In this document: one piece after another, positions 55,617-64,000 of the stretch | Layout: each line of letters starts with the position of its first letter | How positions within the stretch are numbered: the first letter of the stretch is position 1 | From: Streptomyces sp. NBC_00659 | GTDB taxonomy: Bacteria; Actinomycetota; Actinomycetes; Streptomycetales; Streptomycetaceae | Length of the DNA: 64,000 nucleotides | Assembly (NCBI RefSeq): GCF_036226925.1 | Contig: NZ_CP109031.1 | Coordinates: 3,038,001-3,102,000, forward strand | Direction of reading: 5' to 3' | Notes under the pieces: model-generated | What the model was told of the DNA's origin: nothing | Databases searched by the model: none | The model's input: the letters and a program-made list of their open reading frames with translations, nothing else | Translations under genes and position numbers: made by a program

Positions 55617-55627
55617 ACGTGATCCCC
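55614..55627 (-). promoter_or_regulatory. Shared 14-bp start-region element, helicase copy
   Basis: Read on the minus strand: GGGGATCACGTATG, ending in the helicase ATG. The same 14 bases precede and include the pglW ATG at 63057-63070. Includes a weak ribosome site (GGGGA). Confidence 0.6.
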
Positions 55628-55809
55628 CTGTTCCAGTTGCATACGCAAGGCATCGCCATCCGGCCGGACTTTATGCCCTTCCACGGGGTGAAGATTCTGA
55701 TCCGGCCAAACGGGGACTGCGCGCCACGGACGAAGCTTCAGCTTGCAAACAGAGCGCTGCGCCGACTCCGCTCACCGACCGAACAGGCTCAGGCGGAGTC
55801 CACCCGGAA

Positions 55810-58800
55810 TTACCGGTCATCGCGCTTGGATGCGGGGCGCCGCGGCCGCCAGGAGGCCAAGTCGTGGACGCTGAGCCCGAAGGTAGCGCGGAGGTCGTCG
55901 AACTCACGCTGGAGTGCCCCAGCCAGGTCGGCCTGCGGCCCCGGCTCCGAACCCGTCCCCCACTGGCGCACCCAGGGGAGCAGCTCCTGGATCCCGGCCA
56001 GCAGAGGAGCGATCCGGTACACGCTCGGACGAGGCTCCTGTCGGCGCACAGTGATCAGATCGAACAGGACGCGAACCCGATCCGTGTCGCTCCAGCCGGA
56101 CCAGCCGAGCAGCGAGCCGTTACCCTCCGCCGCAGCGTCGGGATAGGAGATAAAGCGTTCCCGGGGAATGTCCAGCCTGCGTCGGATCGACCAATAGGAC
56201 GCACGCTGGAAATCGACGCTCGCGAACTTGGGCGGGATGGGAATCCCCAATGCATCGCCCGTCTCGTCCTCGCGACGCTGAAGCTCCCAGACCTGCTCCC
56301 ACTGCGCACGCTTACGCAGTCCCGACTCCTTGTACCGCAGCGCTGCCGCATACGGGACCTGCTCACCGTCCAGGATCACGGCCAGCACCTCTGCGAGCGT
56401 GGCCTTCCGCCGCCCTAGGTGGTCGGCCGCGTACAGGGCGGCTGTGGAGCAGACCTGGGCGTCGTCGCCGAGTTCCCGCGCCAGCTGGCCGATTGTTCGG
56501 GGGCACGGGCGCCTTTCACTGTTCTTCTCCTCGAACCAGAGCCGTTCGTCCTCGCAACGGTCGAGCAGCCAGGAGCGCAGTGCTCGCTCCTCGCGCTTCT
56601 TCCATGGCTCTGTCAGCCACTGCCGCTTGTACTCCGGACGCTCGACGAGGGCGATCACCGGACGGGACTCGATGGCGTCGATCCGGGCCTGCACAACGTC
56701 CCGGTAGGCAGCCGGCCAATGATTCGGGACGTCGGTCACCGGTGTGACTCCATGCCTCTCAAACCAGCGCAGCTCCTCGAACCAGGACCGCGAGGCCGTA
56801 CGGTCGGCGACCCTGCGAGCCCATACGATCTCGAACGCGCGCTCCCCCGGCCTCAACGCGGGGAGTTCGAAGGCCGGCGGGGTGGTCAGCCTCGCCCGCT
56901 CATCGGCGGACAGCAGCCCGTACGAGCCATAGACGTCCCAGTCCAGTTCCTCCTGAAGGGCAACCATCTCGTGGTTGGTCTGCTCATAAGCGGTTCTCGC
57001 CGCGTCCAGCGTGCTACGGCTGGGCGTACGCCGATCCGCGCAGACCGCGCTCGGCTCCGCGGCATCAAGAGCGCTGGCCAGTCTGGCCAGTTCCTGCGGC
57101 CGAGTCCGGGGAGCGTCGGAGGGAAGGGGAAGCTGGAGAACAGATTTCGGCACAAAGTTATAGATACTCGCCCATTCCTCACCCGGCGAGGAGAGGGTCG
57201 CCCCAGCGACCCCCTTGCTGTGGCTGGTCTGCTTGAGCCAGAAGCAGGCCGTGGACGAGTTGAGAACTCCGAGCAGACCGAGGTACGCCTCCTCCCCCGT
57301 GTCGGCAGGAAGTTGAAGTACGGGCGCGGTCCGGCTGTACACCGTTTCGCCGCGTACCGGCACGAAGTGATTGTGTGTGGCCACGGCGGCGAACGTGATC
57401 AGCGGGCCCCTATGACGCTCGGGGAGCCGGCGCCGCCAGGTCCACCAGGGCCGGCTCTGCGACGATTCCCGCGGCCCGGCGGCCGCGCGGAGAACCTGCC
57501 GCATCGACCAGAGGTGACGCCCCCACGAGGCACGGAGGTCCAGGGGAAGCGGTGAACCGTCCCCGTCATAGGGGGCCAGAACTTCCCCCACGGCTTCCGT
57601 ACGCCAGTCCCGCACGGACTCGCCCGTCACGAGGTCCAGGCCCAGACCCGCCGCGTCGGGGTGCCGGGTGAACCAGGGCCGACCAAGATCGAAGACGCTC
57701 TGCTCTCCTGGGTCGGCGACGATGCGGGCCGGGCCGGAGAGAATGTCGGCCAACCGCCCGGGGGCTCCCGACAGAAGATCCATCAGATCCGTCGCCCCAC
57801 CACCCGCCATGGTCCACGGGAAACGCGCGAAGCGGTGACGGGGCTCGTCCTCGACGCTCACCCATTCCGAAGTGCTGCCAGGCCGGTCGATCTGGTCGAG
57901 GATCGACCTCCACACCATCCCCTCGGCCGGATTGGCCGGCACGCTCGGTTCGCTGTGCACACCCAATGCGGACCGCACCGGTGCATCACTCAGGGTCGGG
58001 TCGTTCCGGCCGATCAAAATCAGGGTCGGTGTCCCATGGCCCGGCACATAGGCGCCTGAGGTGTCGATGACATGGGTAAGTCCGACACGCGGAAGGAACT
58101 CTTCGATCAGCTTCTCGCCGAAGGCGCGCTTAGTGAAAGAGCTGGATGTGTACTGCCCGACATAGCCTGCGGAAGTTCCCTTATGTTTCCGCACCGCCAG
58201 CCGGAACATGCGTTCCACAAAAAGAAGCGAAAGCGGGAACATCCCGGAAGCCACATCATAGGATTCCCTGTAAGCGGCGATTTTTACCTTGTCGCGCACG
58301 GAAATATAGGGAGGTTCACCCACTACAACGTGGTAGGAATTCTGCCCCAGGAGGTCGCATGTTCTGGAGAATTCTCCGACGTCCTCGGGCCTTCGAGCGC
58401 CGTCGCCCGCCTCACCGGGGAGAAGGGCCGGCCGCGGCCCGCCAGGGGCGCCACGGCCGTCGAGCAGAGCGTCACCCACCGCGACGTTGACCACTCGCCC
58501 CGGCACTTGGTTCAGCATCCGACAACCGCTGGCCCGTGCGGCGGCCATCAGCAGCCTGAATCGCGTGATGTTCACGGCGAACGGGTTCGCATCGCAGCCG
58601 TGGACCGATTCCAGGGTTCGGTGGATCAGCTCATCGTCCGGGGTGCCGGGCTCAACCGCCCGCCAGGCGCTCAGAATCCGTCCGAAGAGTCCGAGGAGGA
58701 ACGATCCCGAGCCGCATGCCGGATCAATGGCACGAAACCCCTGGAGACCGAATTCCGCGATGGCCGGATCCGCCGTCACATCCAGGATGAATTCCTCGAT

Positions 58801-59457
58801 GAATTCCGGAGTCTGGATAAGCGCGTAGGTCTGCCGCGACGCCTCGCTGATGTCCTGGTACAGATCCCCGAGGAAGCGGGTGTCGAGTTGCGGATCAGTG
58901 AAATCGAACCTGAGGGAGCCGTCCTCACCTCGCTGCCTCCAGAACGCGACCAGGCCGGTCGCCGCCCGCGGAGAAGGTGACAGCTCCCAGAGGGGATTGT
59001 GCTCGCGTGCGAAGATGCGGGCCATCACCGCATGGGACCCCGCCAGATACTTGAACGCCTCGACAAGCCAGTCGCGGTCGTGCGCCCCGTGCTGCTGCGC
59101 CAGGTATGCGCTCTGCCGTTCCTCCGCCTCTGCCAGCCGACCTCCCGGCCCTGCGAGGAACGGCCGGGCGATGAGTTCATTGTCCTCGCAGTAGCGCACG
59201 AACACTGTGCCCAGCACCCACCCGACCGCGGCCTGCGTGATGTATGCGTCGCGCCACGCGCCATACGTGGCGGCGGTACGCCCGGCGGCCCTCTCCTGCT
59301 CGTACGCCCCCCGGAGCCGGTCGCGGTACTGGTCGACGTTGTCGCTGCGCTCAAGGAGATCCGTCTCCAGTGCCCGAACCTGCTTGCGCAGGCCCGCGGT
59401 GAGCGCCCGCCTGTCCAGCGAGGACACCCCCGTATCGGCTCCGCCAGTCGGAGGCAC
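55810..59457 (-). CDS. pglX: PglX-like BREX type 2 adenine-specific DNA methyltransferase, variant motif IV
   Basis: 1215 residues from a GTG preceded by GGAGGAGAGG, close to the known PglX size. N-terminal part matches what I know of PglX: LRKQVRALETDLLERS, TQAAVGWVLGTVFVRYCEDN, REHNPLWELSPS and RFLGDLYQDISE. Methyltransferase motif I is DPACGSG (245-251). Motif IV, normally NPPY, reads E381-PPY (VVVGEPPYISV); the DNA codon is GAA. The large C-terminal half (about 600-1215) should read the DNA target. In Pgl, PglX modifies DNA and is needed for phage growth limitation. The EPPY change may abolish or alter methylation. DNA around 58120-58340, which includes the motif, is richer in A/T than the neighbours. 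Confidence 0.9.
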   Translation of the reverse strand: MPPTGGADTGVSSLDRRALTAGLRKQVRALETDLLERSDNVDQYRDRLRGAYEQERAAGRTAATYGAWRDAYITQAAVGWVLGTVFVRYCEDNELIARPFLAGPGGRLAEAEERQSAYLAQQHGAHDRDWLVEAFKYLAGSHAVMARIFAREHNPLWELSPSPRAATGLVAFWRQRGEDGSLRFDFTDPQLDTRFLGDLYQDISEASRQTYALIQTPEFIEEFILDVTADPAIAEFGLQGFRAIDPACGSGSFLLGLFGRILSAWRAVEPGTPDDELIHRTLESVHGCDANPFAVNITRFRLLMAAARASGCRMLNQVPGRVVNVAVGDALLDGRGAPGGPRPALLPGEAGDGARRPEDVGEFSRTCDLLGQNSYHVVVGEPPYISVRDKVKIAAYRESYDVASGMFPLSLLFVERMFRLAVRKHKGTSAGYVGQYTSSSFTKRAFGEKLIEEFLPRVGLTHVIDTSGAYVPGHGTPTLILIGRNDPTLSDAPVRSALGVHSEPSVPANPAEGMVWRSILDQIDRPGSTSEWVSVEDEPRHRFARFPWTMAGGGATDLMDLLSGAPGRLADILSGPARIVADPGEQSVFDLGRPWFTRHPDAAGLGLDLVTGESVRDWRTEAVGEVLAPYDGDGSPLPLDLRASWGRHLWSMRQVLRAAAGPRESSQSRPWWTWRRRLPERHRGPLITFAAVATHNHFVPVRGETVYSRTAPVLQLPADTGEEAYLGLLGVLNSSTACFWLKQTSHSKGVAGATLSSPGEEWASIYNFVPKSVLQLPLPSDAPRTRPQELARLASALDAAEPSAVCADRRTPSRSTLDAARTAYEQTNHEMVALQEELDWDVYGSYGLLSADERARLTTPPAFELPALRPGERAFEIVWARRVADRTASRSWFEELRWFERHGVTPVTDVPNHWPAAYRDVVQARIDAIESRPVIALVERPEYKRQWLTEPWKKREERALRSWLLDRCEDERLWFEEKNSERRPCPRTIGQLARELGDDAQVCSTAALYAADHLGRRKATLAEVLAVILDGEQVPYAAALRYKESGLRKRAQWEQVWELQRREDETGDALGIPIPPKFASVDFQRASYWSIRRRLDIPRERFISYPDAAAEGNGSLLGWSGWSDTDRVRVLFDLITVRRQEPRPSVYRIAPLLAGIQELLPWVRQWGTGSEPGPQADLAGALQREFDDLRATFGLSVHDLASWRPRRPASKRDDR

Positions 59458-59684
59458 AGCGGCGACCTCTCCTCCGTACGTCGATGACTTCACGATCCAC
59501 TGTCCTGCAGGGCACATCCTGCCAGCTCTCGGGGCCGACACCCCGGTTCCGTCGCCCGTCACGAGCCGGATGTGAACCGACCGTCACCGCCTGGCGCTCT
59601 ATCATTTCTGTGCGCACCGGCCCCGGACGCGACCGGGCATCGCGGAACCGAGGTCACACCGGGGTCGGACCACCGAGGGGACAC

Positions 59685-61091
59685 ATGCTGACACGGCTCG
59701 AAGTCAGTGGATTCAAGAACCTGCTCGACCTCAGGGTCGAGTTCGGCCCCTTCACCTGCATCGCGGGGGAGAACGGCACCGGAAAGTCCAATGTCTTCGA
59801 CGCGATCCAGTTCCTGAGCCTGCTCGCCGACCACTCCATGATCGAGGCGGCTCAGGCCGTCCGCGGTACTCATGGCACGCTGCACGGCGACGCGCGCGAC
59901 CTGTTCTGGAACGGTTACTCGGACGACGAACACCGTATGGAGTTCGCCGCGGAAATGATCGTCCCGGGTGAGGTCGAGGACGACTTCGGCCGACTTGCCG
60001 AACCGACGTCCACCTTCCTCCGCTACGAGCTCCATCTCGGGTATCAGCCGCCGCAGGGCGGGGAGCGGAGCGGCAGACTGACGCTGCTTTACGAGGACCT
60101 CAGTCAGATCAGGTCGAGTGAAGCTGCCTCGCATCTTCGCCCGTACAGCAGAGACTTCCGAAGCACCGTCATCCGCGGTCGCAGATCCGCCCCCTACATC
60201 TCCACGTCTCTTGAGACGGGCGACGCCGTCATCCGTGTTCATGCCGACGGCGGCCGCAAGGGGCAGCCGCGTCCGGCACCCGCGAGCCGGGCAGCCAAGA
60301 CCCTGCTCTCCAGCATCAATCTGAACGACGATCCGACCATCCTGGCAGCCAGGCGGGAAATGCAGTCGTGGCGCCGTCTGGCCCTCGAACCCTCTGCCCT
60401 GCGCACGTCCGACAACTATCGCGACCCCAGCGAGATGCAGCCCGACGGTCTGCATCTGCCTCGGAGCCTGGACCGGATCGCGCGGAAGAAGTTCCCTGAC
60501 GACCCGGCCCGGGTCTACTCCCGGGTCGCGGGACGCCTGTCGGATCTGTCCGGGCTGCACGTCAGGACACTGCACGTCGAAGCCGACGACACACGCGAGC
60601 TGCTGACCATCAAACTCCACGAGATCGACGGCATGGTGCTCCCGGCGCGCAGCCTCTCGGAGGGAACCCTGCGCTTCCTGGCCCTGTGCGTCCTGCTCGA
60701 GGACCCGCAGGCGCACGGTCTGCTGTGCATGGAGGAGCCGGAGAACGGCATCCACCCGGCCAACCTCTCCGCCATGGTGGAGCTGGTGCGCGATCTGGCG
60801 GTGGACCCTTCCCTTCCAGTGGACGAGGACAACCTGTTCCGGCAAGTCCTGATCAACACGCACTCGCCAGGTGTCGTACAGCTCGTGGACGCGGCCGACC
60901 TGCTGATCGCCGACACCGCGAGCGTCCCCCGGAGCGTGGGCAAGGTCGCGCGTGGCCTGCGGTTGCGGCCGCTCGCCGGCACCTGGCGGGCCGGCGGTGC
61001 CGAGAAAGGTTATGGCACCAAGGCCGACATCCTCGCGTACCTCACACGTCCGCCGGAGGCCCGGCTGACGCTTGAGGGGAGCGCCTCGTGA
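59685..61091 (+). CDS. AAA family ATPase (OLD/AAA_21-like) of an ATPase-TOPRIM module
   Basis: 468 residues. RLEVSGFKNLLDLRVEFGPF then Walker A GENGTGKS (28-35); a long middle domain; signature-like ARSLSEGTLRFLALCVLL; Walker B LLCMEEPENGIHP and a final LINTHSPGVV. This is the pattern of SMC-like ATPases in abortive-infection pairs. The ATG follows GAGGGG. Its TGA overlaps the GTG of the DUF4276-like gene. It is divergent from pglX with 227 bp between. Such ATPases sense phage factors and release or activate their partner nuclease. Confidence 0.88.
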   Translation: MLTRLEVSGFKNLLDLRVEFGPFTCIAGENGTGKSNVFDAIQFLSLLADHSMIEAAQAVRGTHGTLHGDARDLFWNGYSDDEHRMEFAAEMIVPGEVEDDFGRLAEPTSTFLRYELHLGYQPPQGGERSGRLTLLYEDLSQIRSSEAASHLRPYSRDFRSTVIRGRRSAPYISTSLETGDAVIRVHADGGRKGQPRPAPASRAAKTLLSSINLNDDPTILAARREMQSWRRLALEPSALRTSDNYRDPSEMQPDGLHLPRSLDRIARKKFPDDPARVYSRVAGRLSDLSGLHVRTLHVEADDTRELLTIKLHEIDGMVLPARSLSEGTLRFLALCVLLEDPQAHGLLCMEEPENGIHPANLSAMVELVRDLAVDPSLPVDEDNLFRQVLINTHSPGVVQLVDAADLLIADTASVPRSVGKVARGLRLRPLAGTWRAGGAEKGYGTKADILAYLTRPPEARLTLEGSAS

Positions 61092-61723
61092 CGGTTCGTG
61101 CCTTGTACCTCTGTGAGGGATCCAGCGACACCGGCCTGCGCTTTCACATCGAGGCGATCGCCGGAGAGATGGGCACGGAGATCCTTGTGACGGTCCCCGA
61201 CCTGAACCGTTTGCCGAACAAGCCCGGTCACTCGGTCGCGGACAAGCTGCGTGCCGCGCAACAACTCAGCGACGGCGGGCACCAGTACGACCTCGTCGTG
61301 GTCCACCGCGACTCCGACCGCGAGCCGCCGGACCACCGCCGCAGAGAAATCGCGGAAGCAGTCGCCGCCGTGAGTCCCGGCCTGACGCATGTGCCCGCCG
61401 TCCCTGTTCGGATGCTGGAGGCCTGGCTGCTGCTCGACGAGGCGGCGATCCGCGAGGTGGCCGGAAACCCCAGCGGCAAAGTGGCACTCAAACTTCCGAA
61501 ACCGGCCCGGGCGGAGTCAGAGGCCGACCCCAAGGCACTGCTCAAGCAGGCGATCGCCACAGCGAGCGAGGAAAAGGGACGCGGTCTGCAGAAGCTCCAG
61601 GCTCGTTTCCCGGAAAACCGTGCGCGACTCCTGCAAATGCTGGATCGGGAGGGGCCCGTCAAGCGGCTCGCTTCCTGGCAGTCGTTCACGCACGATCTGC
61701 GCCAGGCGCTGGGCAGCCGCTGA
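61088..61723 (+). CDS. DUF4276-like (TOPRIM-type) effector partner
   Basis: 211 residues from the GTG overlapping the ATPase stop. VRALYLCEGSSDTGLRFHIEAI has the TOPRIM-like glutamate strand, and DLVVVHRDSDREPPDH the DxD strand; later VPAVPVRMLEAWLLLDEAAI is the DUF4276 hallmark. I judge it to be DUF4276 or close to it, a nuclease-like fold comparable to the RloB and AriB partners of ATPases. Together with the preceding gene it forms a self-contained two-gene defence unit. Confidence 0.82.
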   Translation: MTVRALYLCEGSSDTGLRFHIEAIAGEMGTEILVTVPDLNRLPNKPGHSVADKLRAAQQLSDGGHQYDLVVVHRDSDREPPDHRRREIAEAVAAVSPGLTHVPAVPVRMLEAWLLLDEAAIREVAGNPSGKVALKLPKPARAESEADPKALLKQAIATASEEKGRGLQKLQARFPENRARLLQMLDREGPVKRLASWQSFTHDLRQALGSR

Positions 61724-61736
61724 CCACTCCCGCAGG

Positions 61737-62798
61737 TCAGGGGCACTCCGTGTGCCCGTCCCCGCACAAGCAGCGGACCACGTACGTCATGTGCTGGATG
61801 TTGCCGACCTTGTTCCAGGTCGTAGGATTGCCGGTGCCTTCTGAACCCGAGGTGAGAGCGCATCGGTGATACCAGCGGTCGCCGGTGCTCGCCGCCGCGC
61901 CCCGATAGTCCGGCTGTTCCGTGATCCAGCCGGCCGCTTCGCGCGTCGCTCCGGTCTCGCCCCGTTTGGCTGCCCAGAACCTGGCGAGCAGAAAGGAACG
62001 TTCCGTCGTGTACCGGAGCAGTCCGAACCTCGACCGGTCGCCGTCGTCCACCGGCCTGCCGATGTTGCGGGCGGGGAGTGTGCCGTAGTCGCCGTAGCGG
62101 ACGAGATGCGCGTACGACCGCCCGCTCGTGCGTATCTCGTGCCAGGTGTCCCAGTCCACGCGGTCCACTTCGCCACGCTCTCTTTCCAGGAGCCGGTCCA
62201 CCTCGTCCGGGAAGCCGCCGGACAGCGCGGCGATCGTGCGCCATGAGGTGAGCGGGGTCAGGGCGTCGAGGGCGCGGAGCGCTTCCTTGCCCGCGTCGGG
62301 ACGGCCAGGGGACACGGTCTGGAGGTCGAGGAGGAGATCCACCCTCACCTCGGGATCCGTCCTGTCGAGCAGGGCGGCGGTGCGTTCGGCGAGGTCGTCG
62401 GTCCAGGTGCCGGGGAGCCGGACGCGTATGCCGAGGCCGTTGCCACCGTTGAGGGCGCTGTCCGCGGCCGCGGTCTGGTGCGCTGCCGGGAGATCGGGGC
62501 CGGTGACAGGGCGGAGTGCCGTATGGGACCAGTACGAGTGGAGCAGGTCCGCATAGGGGGCGGCGGTGAGGTCTGTGTGCGGGGCGTCCAGCCATGCCGC
62601 GGTGTATTTCTGGACCGTTGCGACACGTCGGAGTTCCTTGTCCACGGTCAGTTTGAGCTGATGGGTGTCCTGTGCGGCGATCGCCGGCAGCGTCCAGAGG
62701 GGAGACGTCCGGTCACGGACCCATGGGGCGAGATCCTTGACGGCGCCCACGGCGTGGGCGCGGATCGGTAGGACGGGAACGTACAGCGGTCCGGACAT
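61737..62798 (-). CDS. Beta family protein (T4 beta-like)
   Basis: 353 residues. Begins MSGPLYVPVLPIRAHAVGAV and ends with GDRWYHRCALTSGSEGTGNP, TTWNKVGNIQHMTYVV and a Cys-rich CLCGDGHTECP. I recognise this as the Beta protein family (Pfam Beta_protein), named after a phage T4 protein and found in bacterial defence neighbourhoods. Biochemical activity is unknown. It is convergent with the DUF4276-like gene (13 bp apart) and divergent from pglW. Confidence 0.82.
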   Translation of the reverse strand: MSGPLYVPVLPIRAHAVGAVKDLAPWVRDRTSPLWTLPAIAAQDTHQLKLTVDKELRRVATVQKYTAAWLDAPHTDLTAAPYADLLHSYWSHTALRPVTGPDLPAAHQTAAADSALNGGNGLGIRVRLPGTWTDDLAERTAALLDRTDPEVRVDLLLDLQTVSPGRPDAGKEALRALDALTPLTSWRTIAALSGGFPDEVDRLLERERGEVDRVDWDTWHEIRTSGRSYAHLVRYGDYGTLPARNIGRPVDDGDRSRFGLLRYTTERSFLLARFWAAKRGETGATREAAGWITEQPDYRGAAASTGDRWYHRCALTSGSEGTGNPTTWNKVGNIQHMTYVVRCLCGDGHTECP

Positions 62799-63056
62799 GG
62801 CGGCCCCCTCGACACTGCCCCGCGCTGGTCTCGAATCAGCGTGAGCCGGGGTGAAGGGGGCGGAAAGGGCGCGATCCGGTCACCCGGCCGGAAGGTGTGC
62901 GCCCCGGTCCTGGGCCTTTGGGGCGTCCGGCGACGGTCCGCGAGGCGCTGAACACGCAGTGCAGTCCCCGCGTCGGTGTGCGCCCGGTAGCATTCGAGGG
63001 TCTATTCGCCGACCGGGCACCATGGCACGGCACGACAGCGACACTCTCGACAAAGC

Positions 63057-63070
63057 GGGGATCACGTATG
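63057..63070 (+). promoter_or_regulatory. Shared 14-bp start-region element, pglW copy
   Basis: GGGGATCACGTATG ending in the pglW ATG, identical to the helicase start region at 55614-55627. May be a common translation-initiation or operator sequence. Confidence 0.6.
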
Positions 63071-64000
63071 CGGGACGGCCGGTGGGTCACGGTCACCGAA
63101 TCCCAGTTCGAGCACGAGCGGCGTGGCCTGACGGCCATCCGCGAGAAGCTCCGGGACAACGGTCCTTGGCGTGCGTGGTCCAATTTCGTCTTCACCGCGG
63201 GCACCGGTCACGTCCGTGAAGTCGATCTCCTCGTGGTCGCCCCGGGCGGGGTGCATCTGATCGAGCTGAAGGACTGGCACGGCTCGGTCGAGTCCCGCAA
63301 CGGCAGCTGGCTGCAGACCCAGCCGAGCGGCCGGCAGGTGTCGCACGGCAATCCCCTGCATCTGGCGAACAGGAAGGCCAAGGAGCTGGCCTCGCTGTTG
63401 CGCGCGCAGAACGTGCAGGTGTGGGTGTCGGAGGCGGTGTGCTTCACCGACTCCTCCCTGCGCAATCGTCTGCCCGCGCACGATCAGCACGGCCTGTTCA
63501 CCGTGCACCAGCTCGTCGGGATGCTGGAGCGCCCGCCTCTCGAGGAGCGCCGACGCATCGACGCCCCGAAGTCCCGCGCCATCGCGACCGCCCTGGAGCG
63601 GATCGGGATCGCGCCCAGTGACGCCGAGTACCGGGTGGGGCCGTACCAGCTGGACCGGAAGTCGTTCGATTCGGGACCCACCTGGGCGGACTATCTGGCG
63701 CGGCACAGCGAGCTGCCCGAGGCGGCCCGGGTCCGGGTCTATCTGCGGGAGCGCGGCTCGGACGCCGAGCAGCGGGCCTCGGTGGAGCGGGCGGCGCGGC
63801 GCGAGGCCGCGGTGCTGCGCCGCTTCCGGCATCCCGGTGTCGTGCAGCTGAAGCAGTACGACCCGTCCGGGCATCCGGCGGGTCCCGCGCTGATCTTCGA
63901 CTACGACCCGCGGACACTGCGGCTGGACGAGTACCTGGCGCAGTACGGCGGGAAACTCGACGTGCTGACCAGGATGGCGCTGGTGCGTCAGCTCGCCGAG
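63068..64000 (+). CDS. pglW: BREX type 2 serine/threonine kinase PglW (N-terminal fragment)
   Basis: 311 codons to the right edge without a stop. Residues 1-130 are a NERD domain: TVTESQFEHERRGL, VREVDLLVVAPGGVHLIELKDWHG and NPLHLANRKAKELASLL. From about 185 (YRVGPYQLDRKSFDSGPTW) the N-lobe of a protein kinase begins, with RVYLRE and EAAVLRRFRHPGVVQL. This order is that of PglW, the kinase of the phage growth limitation (BREX type 2) system. The kinase catalytic loop is outside the window. Confidence 0.9.
   Translation, partial: MRDGRWVTVTESQFEHERRGLTAIREKLRDNGPWRAWSNFVFTAGTGHVREVDLLVVAPGGVHLIELKDWHGSVESRNGSWLQTQPSGRQVSHGNPLHLANRKAKELASLLRAQNVQVWVSEAVCFTDSSLRNRLPAHDQHGLFTVHQLVGMLERPPLEERRRIDAPKSRAIATALERIGIAPSDAEYRVGPYQLDRKSFDSGPTWADYLARHSELPEAARVRVYLRERGSDAEQRASVERAARREAAVLRRFRHPGVVQLKQYDPSGHPAGPALIFDYDPRTLRLDEYLAQYGGKLDVLTRMALVRQLAE

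Noticed and set aside
55810..59457. Phase-variable G-run in pglX, as known for S. coelicolor
   Set aside because: The longest homopolymer runs I see are about five bases, too short to expect frequent slippage.
52542..64000. DISARM system
   Set aside because: A PLD domain and a helicase are present, but no DUF1998 protein, DrmA/DrmB or cytosine methyltransferase is seen; the PglX/PglW pair points to BREX type 2.

Overview
The window is high-GC actinobacterial DNA, almost certainly a Streptomyces chromosome. It has dense short-spaced genes, GTG/TTG starts, ATGA/GTGA stop-start overlaps, a SARP regulator, a C-terminal LAxTG sorting signal, F420 enzymology, DmdR-type iron boxes and Pgl genes.

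Layout. 1-126: start of a glnA2-type glutamine synthetase. 454-2196: NO-detoxifying flavohemoglobin facing its Fe-S repressor NsrR. 2473-6286: DUF3105/DUF305 pair, a 241-bp MITE-like element, a secreted S53 peptidase. 6457-14880: NAD synthetase, a DHA1 exporter, a membrane EEP-fold protein, a TetR/DHA2 efflux unit, panB. 15030-20518: a direct-repeat array, a DrrAB-type ABC exporter and a convergent SARP/NB-ARC regulator. 20533-26580: housekeeping and hypothetical genes (DUF6578, site-2 protease, F420:NADP oxidoreductase, sialidase, methionine aminopeptidase).

26701-38274 is an iron/heme acquisition block. It holds heme oxygenase, two HtaA surface proteins (one with a sortase signal), HmuTUV and EfeOBU, and iron-box operators lie before heme oxygenase, between htaA and hmuT, and before efeO. 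Surface HtaA proteins are expected to bind heme, HmuTUV to import it and heme oxygenase to release its iron; EfeOBU adds elemental iron uptake and deferrochelatase. 38231-52066 is mostly ordinary (lipoprotein, primase/polymerase-like protein, DDAH-like enzyme, Rsm22, hydrolase, MFS, oxidoreductase, D-Ala-D-Ala carboxypeptidase, MacB-like ABC exporter, DoxX, MazG-like frame).

52355-64000 is a phage-defence island built on Pgl/BREX type 2 components. It contains an SF1 helicase-PLD-DUF5710 protein, a PglX-like methyltransferase whose NPPY motif reads EPPY, a divergent AAA ATPase/DUF4276 two-gene module, a T4-beta-like protein and the start of PglW. PglY and PglZ are not in the window and could lie beyond the right edge. 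This island is the most interesting part of the window.
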